From Helicobacter pylori oki112 (GTDB lineage Bacteria; Campylobacterota; Campylobacteria; Campylobacterales; Helicobacteraceae), in contig NZ_CP006821.1 of NCBI RefSeq assembly GCF_000600085.1, forward strand, positions 1 to 64,000: a DNA stretch of 64,000 bases, given 5' to 3'. Positions 49,514 through 60,880 of the stretch are shown in pieces (within the stretch, counting starts at the first letter, position 1; every line of letters begins with the position of its first letter). The position numbers and the translations under genes are program-made. The notes below the pieces were generated by a model. That model saw only the letters and a program-made list of their open reading frames with translations, was not told where the DNA came from and made no database searches.

Positions 49514-50623
49514 TTAAGGCTTAGTCTTACAAAAAAAGGACTTTAAAAAAGTCTTTACCCTGAAGCCCAAATAAGATCTAATCGTTTGCGATCTGATGTG
49601 GGTTTTAAAAGAGTGCATTTGTTGGTCTTTAGACATTTCAAGGCGTTCTTTAAAAAAATCGTTTTTAAAAGGGGTGCAAAAAAGGTTTGCAAGCCAAAAA
49701 CTCGCTTCAGCTTCATAGCAAATCAAACGCCCGTTTAAAGAACTGACAGAACGCCACGGCTTGTATTTGATGAAATGGAGCATGATGATGTTTTTAGGGT
49801 AGTGCTGGTTGAAAAAATCAGAATAGCAATTATAATGAATAGGCAATTCTAAAATGCGCTCTAAAAACACCATATTAACCAAACACTGCTCAGGGTAGAA
49901 AAGATCTTTCCCTCTAATCTTTAGAAATTCCAAGGCGATCTTTTCAAACCCGTCTTGGCGCCACAAATCCAAATTCGCCACCAAAAAGCCCATGTTAAAG
50001 CCTTGATGGATGCGTTTCAATTCGTTTGGGCTAAAGCGTGAAAAATCCATTTTAAAATTCTTGCAAGCGCGCTCGCAAAAATCACAAAAGGTTTCAAAAG
50101 GAAGGTGAGAAAAAGTGTCTCTCACCATGCCAAGCAATTTAGTAGGGTCGTTATCTAGCACAAAATAAGCGCTTGCAACATCGCCCAAAAACACCGTATC
50201 CACATCTATAGAAATGATTTTAGAATAATTAGGGAAGAGTGAAGCGAGCAAAAGCCGGCACAAAACAAGAAGCCCGCCATAACGCTTGGAACAAGACTCA
50301 TTAAGGTAGCTTTCTATGGAATTGTCTAGCGAATTGGTGTCTATAAACTCTAATGAAGCGAATGTTTTAAAAGGCTCAAGGGTTTTTAAAAGCTTGTTTT
50401 GCTGCTCTAAAGTGACTCCTTTAATCAAACAATGGATTTTATACACGATGTTAGCGCCTAAAAGCTCGTTGTTTTGATTGAGAGGGCTAAAATCTATCAT
50501 GCTTGTGTGCCTGCTCGCACAAGAGAGTAAAGAATAAAGGCTCACTCCTGCCCCTAGCGCGTAATTCTTATCAAAACTCATAAAAATAGGGATAATTTGA
50601 TCGGGTAAATTTTGCGTGTCCAT
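49514..50623 (-). CDS. LPS glycosyltransferase, GT8 family (RfaJ-like)
   Basis: 369 aa. GT8 motifs: IPIFMSFDKNYALGAGVSLYSLL, the D-x-D in IISIDVDTVFLGD, GFNMGFLVANLDLWRQ, and HFIKYKPW near the C-terminus. Probably adds glucose or galactose to the LPS outer core; corresponds to rfaJ/HP1416. The ATG follows the miaA stop immediately. The C-terminus has a basic tail typical of membrane-associated transferases. Confidence 0.85.
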   Translation of the reverse strand: MDTQNLPDQIIPIFMSFDKNYALGAGVSLYSLLSCASRHTSMIDFSPLNQNNELLGANIVYKIHCLIKGVTLEQQNKLLKTLEPFKTFASLEFIDTNSLDNSIESYLNESCSKRYGGLLVLCRLLLASLFPNYSKIISIDVDTVFLGDVASAYFVLDNDPTKLLGMVRDTFSHLPFETFCDFCERACKNFKMDFSRFSPNELKRIHQGFNMGFLVANLDLWRQDGFEKIALEFLKIRGKDLFYPEQCLVNMVFLERILELPIHYNCYSDFFNQHYPKNIIMLHFIKYKPWRSVSSLNGRLICYEAEASFWLANLFCTPFKNDFFKERLEMSKDQQMHSFKTHIRSQTIRSYLGFRVKTFLKSFFCKTKP

Positions 50624-51541
50624 TTATCGCTCCCTTATAGCGCTTTTTGAGTGTTTTAAAATCGCATGCCTAATCTCTCCAACGCTACCCATATAAAGGT
50701 TATTGAATTGGGTTTTATTGAAAGTGTTTTGGCGCTTGGCTAATTTCATGGTGTTAGAGGTAATCGCTTCTTCTAGCTCCTTTAAAGTGAGTCGTTTTTC
50801 TAAAAAAAGAACGCTCTCTTTAACGCCTATGGCTTTAAAAGGCTGCGAATCTTTAGGGTATTTAATATAAAGGGCTTTGATTTCTTCAACAAGCCCTGAA
50901 TGGAGCATGCTTTTAGTGCGCTGTTTGATGTTGTTATGGAGCGCGTTTTTTTCAATATGAAGAGCGAATAATGAGATGGCATGCGCAAAGGGTTTTTTAG
51001 GGTTAGCCTTAAAATACTCGCTTGGGGGCGTGTGGGTGGCATAAAAGATTTCTAAAGCCTTATGGATGCGGTAGGTGTCGTTTGGATGGATCTTAAAAGC
51101 CATGTTAGGGTCAATGGATTTTAAAAATATATAAGGGTTAGCTAGGGTGCTGATTTCTCGCTCTATTTTTACAGCCTCCTCACCGCTAATTTTTGGCATG
51201 CTACTCAAACCTTCTAAAATGGATTTTAAATAAAAACTGCTCCCCCCCACAATGAGTAATACCTCTTTAGAAGACACTCTCATAGCGTCCTCTAAAAGGG
51301 TTTTAAAAAGAGAAGCGTTATTTTTTTCATCAATGTTAAGGTAGTCTAGGGCGTAATGTTTGATATTTTTTCGCTCTTTCAAGCTCGGTTTAGCCGAAGC
51401 GATATTAATGTCTTTATAAATACTCAAAGAATCCAAAGAAAAGATTTCAGCGTCCAATTCTTGGGCTAATTCAATAGAAAGAGTGCTTTTCCCGCTCCCA
51501 CTAGGCCCTAGAAGCGCGATGAGTTTTTTAGGCGTTTTGAT
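50624..51541 (-). CDS. miaA: tRNA dimethylallyltransferase, with no standard start codon
   Basis: Prenylates A37 of tRNAs reading UNN codons. The P-loop IALLGPSGSGKST lies in the first 20 residues of this reading, so the true start must be upstream of the first TTG (51457). The frame is open from 51565 (after TAA) and contains no ATG, GTG or TTG before the P-loop. The best start is ATC at 51541 (305 aa), since AGGGAG sits 7 bases before it; ATA at 51565 is an alternative. Other motifs: EIFSLDSLSIYKDINIASAKPS and FYATHTPPSEYF. It overlaps rsfS by 14 bases. Confidence 0.85.
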   Translation of the reverse strand: MKTPKKLIALLGPSGSGKSTLSIELAQELDAEIFSLDSLSIYKDINIASAKPSLKERKNIKHYALDYLNIDEKNNASLFKTLLEDAMRVSSKEVLLIVGGSSFYLKSILEGLSSMPKISGEEAVKIEREISTLANPYIFLKSIDPNMAFKIHPNDTYRIHKALEIFYATHTPPSEYFKANPKKPFAHAISLFALHIEKNALHNNIKQRTKSMLHSGLVEEIKALYIKYPKDSQPFKAIGVKESVLFLEKRLTLKELEEAITSNTMKLAKRQNTFNKTQFNNLYMGSVGEIRHAILKHSKSAIRER

Positions 51542-51869
51542 GGACGCTCTCCCTTTTGTAGGTATTTAAAAACCCTTCTAAATCAAATTTTTTACGGCAT
51601 TCTTCGGTGAAAAGGTGGATCATCAAATCCCCTAAATCCAAAATGATCCACTCTTCATTAGACTCATCTATTTGGTAAAAGACTTCGCCTAAAGGCTTGA
51701 GGGTGTTTTTAAGCGCGTCCAATAAAGAAAGGGCATGCTTATTCGCTAGCGTGGTGGCGATAATGACATCTTCTACCAAGTAGGGGGTTTTGGATAAATC
51801 AATATGCGTAATATCAAAAGCCTTTTTTTCATCTAATAAAGCCGTAATCGTTTCTATGCGTTTGTTCAT
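51528..51869 (-). CDS. rsfS: Ribosomal silencing factor RsfS (YbeB/Iojap)
   Basis: 113 aa. Binds ribosomal protein L14 and blocks subunit joining. Signature VIATTLANKHALSLLDALK and EEWIILDLGDLMIHLFTEECRKKFDLEGF. Divergent from queF across 57 bases; overlaps miaA. Confidence 0.94.
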   Translation of the reverse strand: MNKRIETITALLDEKKAFDITHIDLSKTPYLVEDVIIATTLANKHALSLLDALKNTLKPLGEVFYQIDESNEEWIILDLGDLMIHLFTEECRKKFDLEGFLNTYKRESVHQNA

Positions 51870-51926
51870 GAGTTTCCTAAAAAATGGGTTAAAATAGCCT
51901 TATTATAACTTAAATCAAGGAAGATT

Positions 51927-52367
51927 ATGACCTCTGAATTAAAATCCTTAGGCGCTAAAACGCCCTATATTTTTGAATACAACAGCCAGTTGTTAGAAGC
52001 TTTCCCCAACCCAAACCCCAATTTAGACCCCTTAATCACGCTAGAGTGTAAGGAATTTACGAGCCTTTGCCCCATCACTTCCCAGCCGGATTTTGGCGTG
52101 ATCTATATCCGCTATATCCCTAAAGATAAAATGGTAGAAAGCAAGTCCCTCAAACTCTATTTATTCAGTTACAGAAACCATGGGAGTTTTCATGAGAGCT
52201 GTATCAATATGATATTATTGGATTTAGTCCAATTGCTAGAGCCAAAGTATCTGGAAGTGTATGGGGATTTTGCCTCTAGGGGCGGGATTGCGATCAAGCC
52301 CTTTGTGAATTACGCGATCAAAGAATACCAGGAATTTAAAGAAAAACGCCTTTTGAATGCGAAATAA
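51927..52367 (+). CDS. queF: NADPH-dependent 7-cyano-7-deazaguanine reductase
   Basis: 146 aa, the small (type I) QueF length. Makes preQ1 for queuosine. Catalytic Cys48 in FTSLCPITSQPDFG with Asp55, the family motif ESKSLKLYLFSYRNHGSFHE, and GIAIKPF. It borders an accessory block on its 3' side. Confidence 0.95.
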   Translation: MTSELKSLGAKTPYIFEYNSQLLEAFPNPNPNLDPLITLECKEFTSLCPITSQPDFGVIYIRYIPKDKMVESKSLKLYLFSYRNHGSFHESCINMILLDLVQLLEPKYLEVYGDFASRGGIAIKPFVNYAIKEYQEFKEKRLLNAK

Positions 52368-52448
52368 CGCGCAAAGATAGGGTTTTAAGATTAAAGCCAC
52401 CAAATTAAATGGATAAATTAGGGGGAGAAAAAGAAAAATAAGAGAGAA

Positions 52449-52476
52449 AAAAAGAGCCACCCCATAAGGGTGGGGG
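52449..52476 (-). terminator. Intrinsic terminator of the 296-aa gene
   Basis: Minus-strand hairpin CCACCC / GGGTGG with a 5-base loop, followed by CTCTTTTTTT, directly after the stop codon. Confidence 0.75.
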
Positions 52477-52477
52477 G

Positions 52478-53368
52478 TTATTCTATCTCGCCCTCTTTTT
52501 CCAATTTTGCTAACTCCTCATCAACCTCCGCATGCGTTGCTAAACCAAAAGTTAATTCAATATCTTTTAACAGATTTTCGGTAAGACCCGCACAACTTAA
52601 GCCGTATTTATTGATACCGCCATCGCATAAGAGTTGCGCCACGAATTTTGCCTCTTTTTTATCTTTAGGTAAAATCCACGCCCACTCTTCCAAAGTTACA
52701 CCGCTACTCTTACCATCAGGTCTTACCAAATTCCTCGCATAAGTCTCTATCACTTTACAGAATAGAGTAACATCACCCATGAGCATATCATCAAAAGTAT
52801 CAAAGAAACACTCTTCAATATTTCTGTTTTCAATCATAGCGCGCCACTCCGCATCGCTATGCTTATTCAAACCTTTCGCATAATGGAGAGCGGTAATAAT
52901 GATAGCGGACGCTTGATTACCACTACCCTCAAAAAACATGGGAGATAATAACGCGCCGAGCCTACTTTTTCTCTCGGAAAGAGTATAATCCTCCGCAATA
53001 ATCTCAAAGCTAGTCTTATCATCAGTAGTCTTAAATCCAAAAGCGAGTTTAAACCTATCCTCTTTCTCTTTAGGAGTTGAAGTCCTTTGCTTAACACTCG
53101 GTCCGCTCGTAACGATTTTAAGCCCTTTCAACAAATCATCTCCGCTTTTTTCAGCGTGATTATGAGAAACTTCGTTTAAAGGCACTTCCTTAAACCATTT
53201 TAAGAATTTTTCGCTATTGAAAGCGTATGCGGCTTCGTTGCCTTTTTGGCTCCTTAAGGTTACACGATTAAACCCAATACTAATGACTTTAGCCTCCACC
53301 ACTTTGTTATTGATTGTGGCTTTGACTGACGCACCTAACTCTAACTTATTTTCGTTTTGAAAACCCAT
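52478..53368 (-). CDS. Unrecognised 296-aa protein in the queF-23S accessory block
   Basis: I do not recognise this family. Soluble and acidic overall. Residues ~1-65 look like a small beta-barrel (VKATINNKVVEAKVISIGFNRVTLRSQ, Tudor or SH3-like). A Ser/Thr/Lys linker follows, and then a helical domain with CFFDTFDDMLMGDVTLFCKVIETYARNL. Codon use (CCG, TCG, many ATA, GTA) is unlike the neighbours. It has its own promoter-like TATAGC, a strong AAGGAG before the ATG and its own terminator, so it is a single-gene unit. Mobile or phage origin is possible. Confidence 0.72.
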   Translation of the reverse strand: MGFQNENKLELGASVKATINNKVVEAKVISIGFNRVTLRSQKGNEAAYAFNSEKFLKWFKEVPLNEVSHNHAEKSGDDLLKGLKIVTSGPSVKQRTSTPKEKEDRFKLAFGFKTTDDKTSFEIIAEDYTLSERKSRLGALLSPMFFEGSGNQASAIIITALHYAKGLNKHSDAEWRAMIENRNIEECFFDTFDDMLMGDVTLFCKVIETYARNLVRPDGKSSGVTLEEWAWILPKDKKEAKFVAQLLCDGGINKYGLSCAGLTENLLKDIELTFGLATHAEVDEELAKLEKEGEIE

Positions 53369-53516
53369 AAAATACTCCTTGGTAAAATTTGTTTTAAAAT
53401 CCGCTATAATCGGTCGTTCAATGTTTTTTATGTTTTTTATCTTTTTGGCATGGCTTGTTCCTCCTTGTTGGGGTTTGAAGTGCTAAAAATAGACCCCTTA
53501 TTTTTGAGCGATCGCA

Positions 53517-55319
53517 TCATTTAATATCCTTTAAAAGAGCGTTTTTAAAAGCTTTAATCGCACTTTCATTCACTAATTCAGCGATACGATAATGCGCGAT
53601 TAAAAAGTCTAATAATTTTTCGCTCCTTTCTTTGATTTGCGCAACCCCAAAAGAAGCGTTTTTAGCCACTTCTTTTTCACTATAAGAGCCTTTTAGGTAT
53701 TGCTTTCTTTTTTCATCAAAAGGCTTGTTGCTTAAAGAGCTGTTAGCGTTTTTAGAAATTAAGAGCAAGTTCCCTAAAGCATGCACGATATGGGGGTTTT
53801 TAGCCCAATCTTTTTCTTTAGCGCTATAGCCTTGATCAGGTTTTTGGGGCAAGATATGCTCAATGCTTTCTATACTGCTATCAAAATTCAGAGTCGTTTC
53901 AGGGTTATGGTGCAACTCGTATTCATACAGCAAGTAATTCAATGCCTTGCCCCACTGATACCATTTCTCAGTATTCTTTTTGGAATGGATACTCTCTTCA
54001 AGCAATTCCAAGCCGCTATTTCCTTGTCTGTTGAAAAAACTCTTTTCTAGCGTTGGAAGTTTTTCAATGGCGGTATTTTCTTCCCCATATCTATACGCTC
54101 TGAGCGCTTCAAAAGCCAATTCAATCCATTCGTTTTTAGCCGTATTCTTGCCAGCAACCCCATAGATTAAAAACCCAAAACGCTCTAAATATTCTAATAA
54201 GCCCTCTAGTTCTTTGGTGGTATAAACTTGTTCATTAGCGCTTTTTCCAGCACGCTGTATGGTTAAAAGAGAGAGCAATAAGGGCAGAAAAGCGTTTTCG
54301 CTCAAAGCGTTTAAACGCCGCATCTTTTCTAACAAGCCACGCATTTTAGGCGTGATTTCAATCCTAAGCTCTTCATCATCAAGCGTGTGCAAGAAATTCC
54401 AAACTTTAGAAGAATAAGAAAGATAAAATAACAAATCGTCTATTCTTTCATATTCATCATCAAAGTTGGTGTTGTCGGTATATCTTTTATGAGCGTTAAA
54501 CTCCATTTCCAATAACCTCTTCTTAAAATCCCCTTTCTCGCCATAATAATACGCCACAAAATGCTTTAAAAAACCCTCTAAATGATCGTCTTTAAAATGC
54601 CTCAAATCGTAATAAATCCTGGTGTAGGTGTCATTGATTTCGTTTTGAAGCTTTTCTAATTTTTTGCCATCGCAAATCTTGTGCGCCACAAAATGCAAGC
54701 GGTTTTTAAACAATTCTAAAGTGGATAGATCTTTACCACGATTGTTAATCGTTTCAAAAGAGCTGAAGGGATCGATTCGGTTATCGTTCAATTCCACCAC
54801 GCTAAAAAGCATTTTCTTTATAAGGGCATCAAACATTTTTTCAAGCGCTTCAATAGGCGTATCGCTGATTTTTTCTTTAAAAAATGTGTAAGCGTCAATC
54901 AAATTTTTAGCGTAAAAAGAAGTTTTGAACGCTTCCAAATCTTTTTCCTCTTCAGTGATCGCCCTAAAAGCTTCATTCAAACCATAATACTTATAGGATA
55001 AAATGGGTTCAAGGTTGATTAAAGAATACTTTGGGTCTTTGTTTTGGGTAATCTTGGCTAAAAGGCCCAGTAAAATCAGGCTTGTAGCCAATCGTTGCTG
55101 GCCGTCTATGATTTCAAAAGTGCTGCTTTCAAACTCATTTTCAAGCTCTCTTAAGGTTAAGCTATGCATGTAATGGAATTTATCTCCCAGTTTGGACACA
55201 TGCTCTAAATCGTTCCAAAAATCCTTTAATTGCCTTTCTTGCCATGCATACCCCCTTTGATAGCTGGGGATTTCAAACACGCCTTTTTCAATCACTCCGT
55301 CTAAATTTAACAATTCCAT
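53517..55319 (-). CDS. DUF262/DUF1524 nuclease, GmrSD-like type IV restriction protein
   Basis: 600 aa. N-terminal DUF262 (ParB-like NTPase fold): FEIPSYQRGYAWQERQL then FEIIDGQQRLATSLILL (about residues 70-85), plus NNRGKDLSTLELFKNRL. C-terminal DUF1524 His-Me-finger region: IEHILPQKPDQGYSAKEKDW then HALGNLLLISKNANSSLSNKPF, with HxxP and the conserved Asn. This is the full single-chain GmrSD arrangement, known to cut modified phage DNA. The upstream 147-aa gene is 47 bases away in the same direction, so they are probably cotranscribed. Confidence 0.88.
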   Translation of the reverse strand: MELLNLDGVIEKGVFEIPSYQRGYAWQERQLKDFWNDLEHVSKLGDKFHYMHSLTLRELENEFESSTFEIIDGQQRLATSLILLGLLAKITQNKDPKYSLINLEPILSYKYYGLNEAFRAITEEEKDLEAFKTSFYAKNLIDAYTFFKEKISDTPIEALEKMFDALIKKMLFSVVELNDNRIDPFSSFETINNRGKDLSTLELFKNRLHFVAHKICDGKKLEKLQNEINDTYTRIYYDLRHFKDDHLEGFLKHFVAYYYGEKGDFKKRLLEMEFNAHKRYTDNTNFDDEYERIDDLLFYLSYSSKVWNFLHTLDDEELRIEITPKMRGLLEKMRRLNALSENAFLPLLLSLLTIQRAGKSANEQVYTTKELEGLLEYLERFGFLIYGVAGKNTAKNEWIELAFEALRAYRYGEENTAIEKLPTLEKSFFNRQGNSGLELLEESIHSKKNTEKWYQWGKALNYLLYEYELHHNPETTLNFDSSIESIEHILPQKPDQGYSAKEKDWAKNPHIVHALGNLLLISKNANSSLSNKPFDEKRKQYLKGSYSEKEVAKNASFGVAQIKERSEKLLDFLIAHYRIAELVNESAIKAFKNALLKDIK

Positions 55320-55366
55320 TAAAATCCTTTCTTAAATGATGGGCTTATGGGTAAAAACCATAACCT

Positions 55367-55810
55367 TTAATTTTTTCGCTCAATCAATTTTGGTTGCCCA
55401 AGCCTAGTGCTGTGCGTGAAATGCCAAGTGTTTTTATTGACCAATTCTTCGTATTCTTGGCTCCCTTTTTGAGCGCAAACGCCCTCAACCTTTAGCGCTC
55501 CCTCTTCATCAATCCCGATAGTGTCATGGTCAATCTTTAGGGCAAAAACGCTCCATTGGACTTCAGCCTCTCTAGTCGTTGAATCCTCATTCACAATGCC
55601 AATGATATAATCCGCTTTACGCATGAGTTCAAAATGCTTGTGCTGAGCCGCTTTGTTTCGTCGTGAGCGAAAATAGCCCAAAGTGCATTCATCGCACCAC
55701 TCTTTAAAATCCTCATTTCCTGGAATGGTTCCTTTATATGCGCCTGAAACCATACACAACAACAAATTGTATTTTTCATGCGCTTTTAAATCTTCTAACT
55801 GAGCCATCAT
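55367..55810 (-). CDS. Unrecognised 147-aa protein paired with the DUF262 nuclease
   Basis: No family recognised. Small and soluble, with an N-terminal helix (AQLEDLKAHEKYNLLLCMVSG), a possible metal pair in EWCDECTLGYF, a Trp/Tyr-rich middle (ADYIIGIVNEDSTTREAEVQWSVF) and a basic C-terminus. A GGAGAG Shine-Dalgarno precedes the paired ATGs. First gene of a two-gene unit with the GmrSD-like gene; it could be an immunity, sensing or specificity partner (inference). Confidence 0.72.
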   Translation of the reverse strand: MMAQLEDLKAHEKYNLLLCMVSGAYKGTIPGNEDFKEWCDECTLGYFRSRRNKAAQHKHFELMRKADYIIGIVNEDSTTREAEVQWSVFALKIDHDTIGIDEEGALKVEGVCAQKGSQEYEELVNKNTWHFTHSTRLGQPKLIERKN

Positions 55811-56012
55811 CTCTCCTTTAAATTTAACTCTGTAAGCCCCACTGATTGAAAAATGGGGCTTATTGAATCAAATGGTTTAAAAATGCGGTGCGGGTTAATG
55901 AAAGGGTTAATAATAGGGTTAATGAAAAGAGGAATAATAAAGAGTAGGGGATTTTTAAATCGGTTTTGGTAAAAGCGATAAAAGTTATGGTAGCGTTGCT
56001 TGAATGAATGAT

Positions 56013-56250
56013 TGAATGTTTGAATGTTTGAATGTTTGAATGTTTGAATGTTTGAATGTTTGAATGTTTGAATGTTTGAATGTTTGAATGTTTGAATGGT
56101 TGAATGGTTGCTTGATTGATTGATTGAATGCTTGCTTGATTGATTACTTGCTTGATTGATTGATTGATTACTTGCTTGATTGAATGGTTGAATGGTTGAA
56201 TGGTTGAATGGTTGAATGGTTGAATGGTTGAATGGTTGAATGGTTGAATG
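56013..56250 (+). repeat. Octamer tandem array (TGAATGTT / TGAATGGT)
   Basis: Ten perfect TGAATGTT units (56013-56092), two TGAATGGT units (56093-56108), a 72-base stretch of TGATT/TGCTT variants (56109-56180), then eight TGAATGGT units (56181-56244) and a partial. On the minus strand the units carry no stop codons, but the middle stretch stops any long frame after 28 codons. Confidence 0.93.
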
Positions 56251-56316
56251 CCATTTCTACCCCTTTTTTGAAAAAAAGATGACTTAGTGTATTGTATCTA
56301 GTGGTATTTAATCAAT

Positions 56317-56370
56317 GGTTAATGATGCGTTTTTATTTTTTAATGATGCGTTTTTATTTTTTAATGATGC
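56317..56370 (+). repeat. Three-copy AATGATGCG-type repeat
   Basis: The unit AATGATGCGTTTTTATTTTT occurs in near-tandem copies, each about 20 bases, the last one diverging. Confidence 0.75.
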
Positions 56371-56469
56371 GTTTTATCTTTTTATCTTATGAAATGTTTG
56401 AAATGTTTTATTTTATGAAATGTTTTATTTGATGATGCGTTTTATCTTAATTTATTTAAGACTTTATTT

Positions 56470-56523
56470 ATTCAAAGCTTTATTTAATATTCAAAGCTTT
56501 ATTTAATATTCAAAGCTTTATTT
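56470..56523 (+). repeat. Three-copy TTCAAAGCTTTATTTAATA repeat
   Basis: A 19-base unit built on TTCAAAGCTTTA repeats about three times with a small drift. Confidence 0.75.
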
Positions 56524-56629
56524 TTACCCCCATTCCCATCATTTCCAATAACGCTTATCCATTCCTTTCAAACTCTAAAATTTCTTTCACATTCCAAAAA
56601 CTTTAAGCAAACTTTAAGCATTGCATGTC

Positions 56630-56635
56630 TATAAT
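56630..56635 (+). promoter_or_regulatory. Putative -10 of the 23S-5S rRNA promoter
   Basis: TATAAT 365 bases before mature 23S, upstream of the processing stem. No consensus -35 found; position is the main argument. Confidence 0.45.
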
Positions 56636-56887
56636 TACATTTCGTTTTTAAAGACAAGCTTTAAAAAGTTCTTTAATTTGAAACCACTCAAACAAGTCAT
56701 AAAAGCTAAAAAGCTTTCAAAGCTCATTAGCTGGTAAAACTTGGCGGTTAAAAAAGATTAGGGATCAAGCATTTTTAGTCTTCTTTAAAGGGTTTAACAG
56801 AGCGATTATAGCAAGTTTTTAAAGAAAAACGAAGTTATTTGATTTAACATTGTTAATAGCCTATGTAAAAGTAAAGTAAAACTACAA

Positions 56888-56960
56888 CAACTCTGTCTTA
56901 TATTCATTAAGGCAGTGGTAGCGCTGAAGAATATTCGTGCAATTGTCGTTATTCATTATA
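56888..56960 (+). other. Pre-23S processing stem, 5' arm
   Basis: Complementary over most of its length to 59886-59956; pairs include GGCAGTGGTA with TACCACTGCC. Such flanking stems are cut by RNase III to release pre-23S. Confidence 0.75.
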
Positions 56961-56994
56961 AAAGGGCGGGTTTTAAAGGATATTTTAAAATTTA

Positions 56995-59880
<2,886 letters not shown>

Positions 59881-59885
59881 TTGCT

Positions 59886-59956
59886 TTTTGTATAAGATAA
59901 CGGCAATAAGTGCGAATGAGTTACCACTGCCTTACTGAGTGTAAGAGAGTTGGAGT
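59886..59956 (+). other. Pre-23S processing stem, 3' arm
   Basis: Reverse-complement match to 56888-56960 (TTACCACTGCCTTACTGAGTG and flanking bases), between 23S and 5S. Confidence 0.75.
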
Positions 59957-60112
59957 TTTATAAAAACTTTTATAAGATTAAACTTTAATCAAAATGAGAT
60001 ATTCTCTGATTTAAAGTTAAGGGCTATTAACGATCTTCTTTGTTGAAAAACAGCTCCCTATTAAAGAGAAAGGGGAGTTAAGGGTAAATGCGATTTATCT
60101 TTAGCTCCCTTT

Positions 60113-60236
60113 TCCTTGTGCCTTTAGAGAAGAGGAACTACCCAGTTAACCATTCCGAACCTGGAAGTCAAGCTCTTCATCGCTGATAATACTGCTCTTT
60201 TCAAGAGTGGGAATGTAGGTCGGTGCAGGGATAGGG
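60113..60236 (+). rRNA. 5S ribosomal RNA
   Basis: About 120 nt, downstream of 23S. Shows the loop B-C region (CCATTCCGAACCTGGAAGTCAAG) and terminal pairing of TTCCTTGTGCC with the 3' GGATAGGGA end. Ends are estimates. Confidence 0.9.
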
Positions 60237-60239
60237 AAA

Positions 60240-60880
60240 TGTTTTTTTAATCTTGCTTTTTATCTTATTTCATTATTGATTATATTTTAGTGCTTTATTT
60301 TTCTGTTGCTTTTTTCATTTCTTTTATTTTTAGTTGTTTTGGTTTAGGGTTTTATTGTTTTATTCAAAGGTTTTTAGGGTTAAGAAAACGAGTTTGATGG
60401 CAAAATAAATTTAAAATCATAAAATAAAACCTGAAGCGATAAAATAAAACTTAAAGTCATAACATAAGATCTAAAATCCAATTTTTTAAAAAGTTTAATA
60501 TCTTTGGAAAGAGTCCGCACCAATTAAACATGGATTTAAGAAAAAAGTTTTATTCTCTAAAGAATGGAATTATTTATAGAACTCTTATCTAAGCTTCTTT
60601 TTAAAGGAAGTTTATGAAGTTTTTTAAAATCCCTAAACTGCACTTAAATTCTAAAGAGCGCTAAGAAATGTTTTTAGAAAGTTTTATTCTTTAAAAAGTT
60701 ATCGCTTTACACAACCAATCTCTTTGGTTTGATTGTAAAAAACGCTTTTAGCGTTTTAGATTTTTATTCTTTTATTTTGCTGGTGGTTGCTTTTTATTTC
60801 TTTTATTTTTAACTTTTTAGTTGGGGTGTTGGGGTTTGTGTTTAGATTTTTAGAACCGATCTAAAAGAGAACTTTTTTCA
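60240..60880. other. Spacer after 5S rRNA
   Basis: About 640 bases, AT-rich, no gene supported. Two degenerate copies of a Thr/Leu-like TTGCTTTT-ATTTCTTTTATTTTTA-type stretch occur near 60303 and 60785, but nothing that I can name. Confidence 0.55.

Larger units (their letters stand above)
55811..56994. other. Repeat-rich region and rRNA leader upstream of 23S
   Basis: No gene. It holds an octamer array (56013-56250), a 3-copy 20-mer (about 56317-56370), a 3-copy AT-rich repeat (about 56470-56523), a putative 23S promoter near 56630 and the 5' arm of the 23S processing stem (56888-56960). Confidence 0.7.

Noticed and set aside
50624..51457. miaA starting at the TTG of 51457
   Set aside because: This would remove the P-loop GPSGSGKST that the enzyme needs.
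56013..56250. The octamer array as a CRISPR or a repeat protein gene
   Set aside because: Units are 8 bases with no spacers. The minus-strand frame, although free of stops within the units, ends after 28 codons in the variant core.
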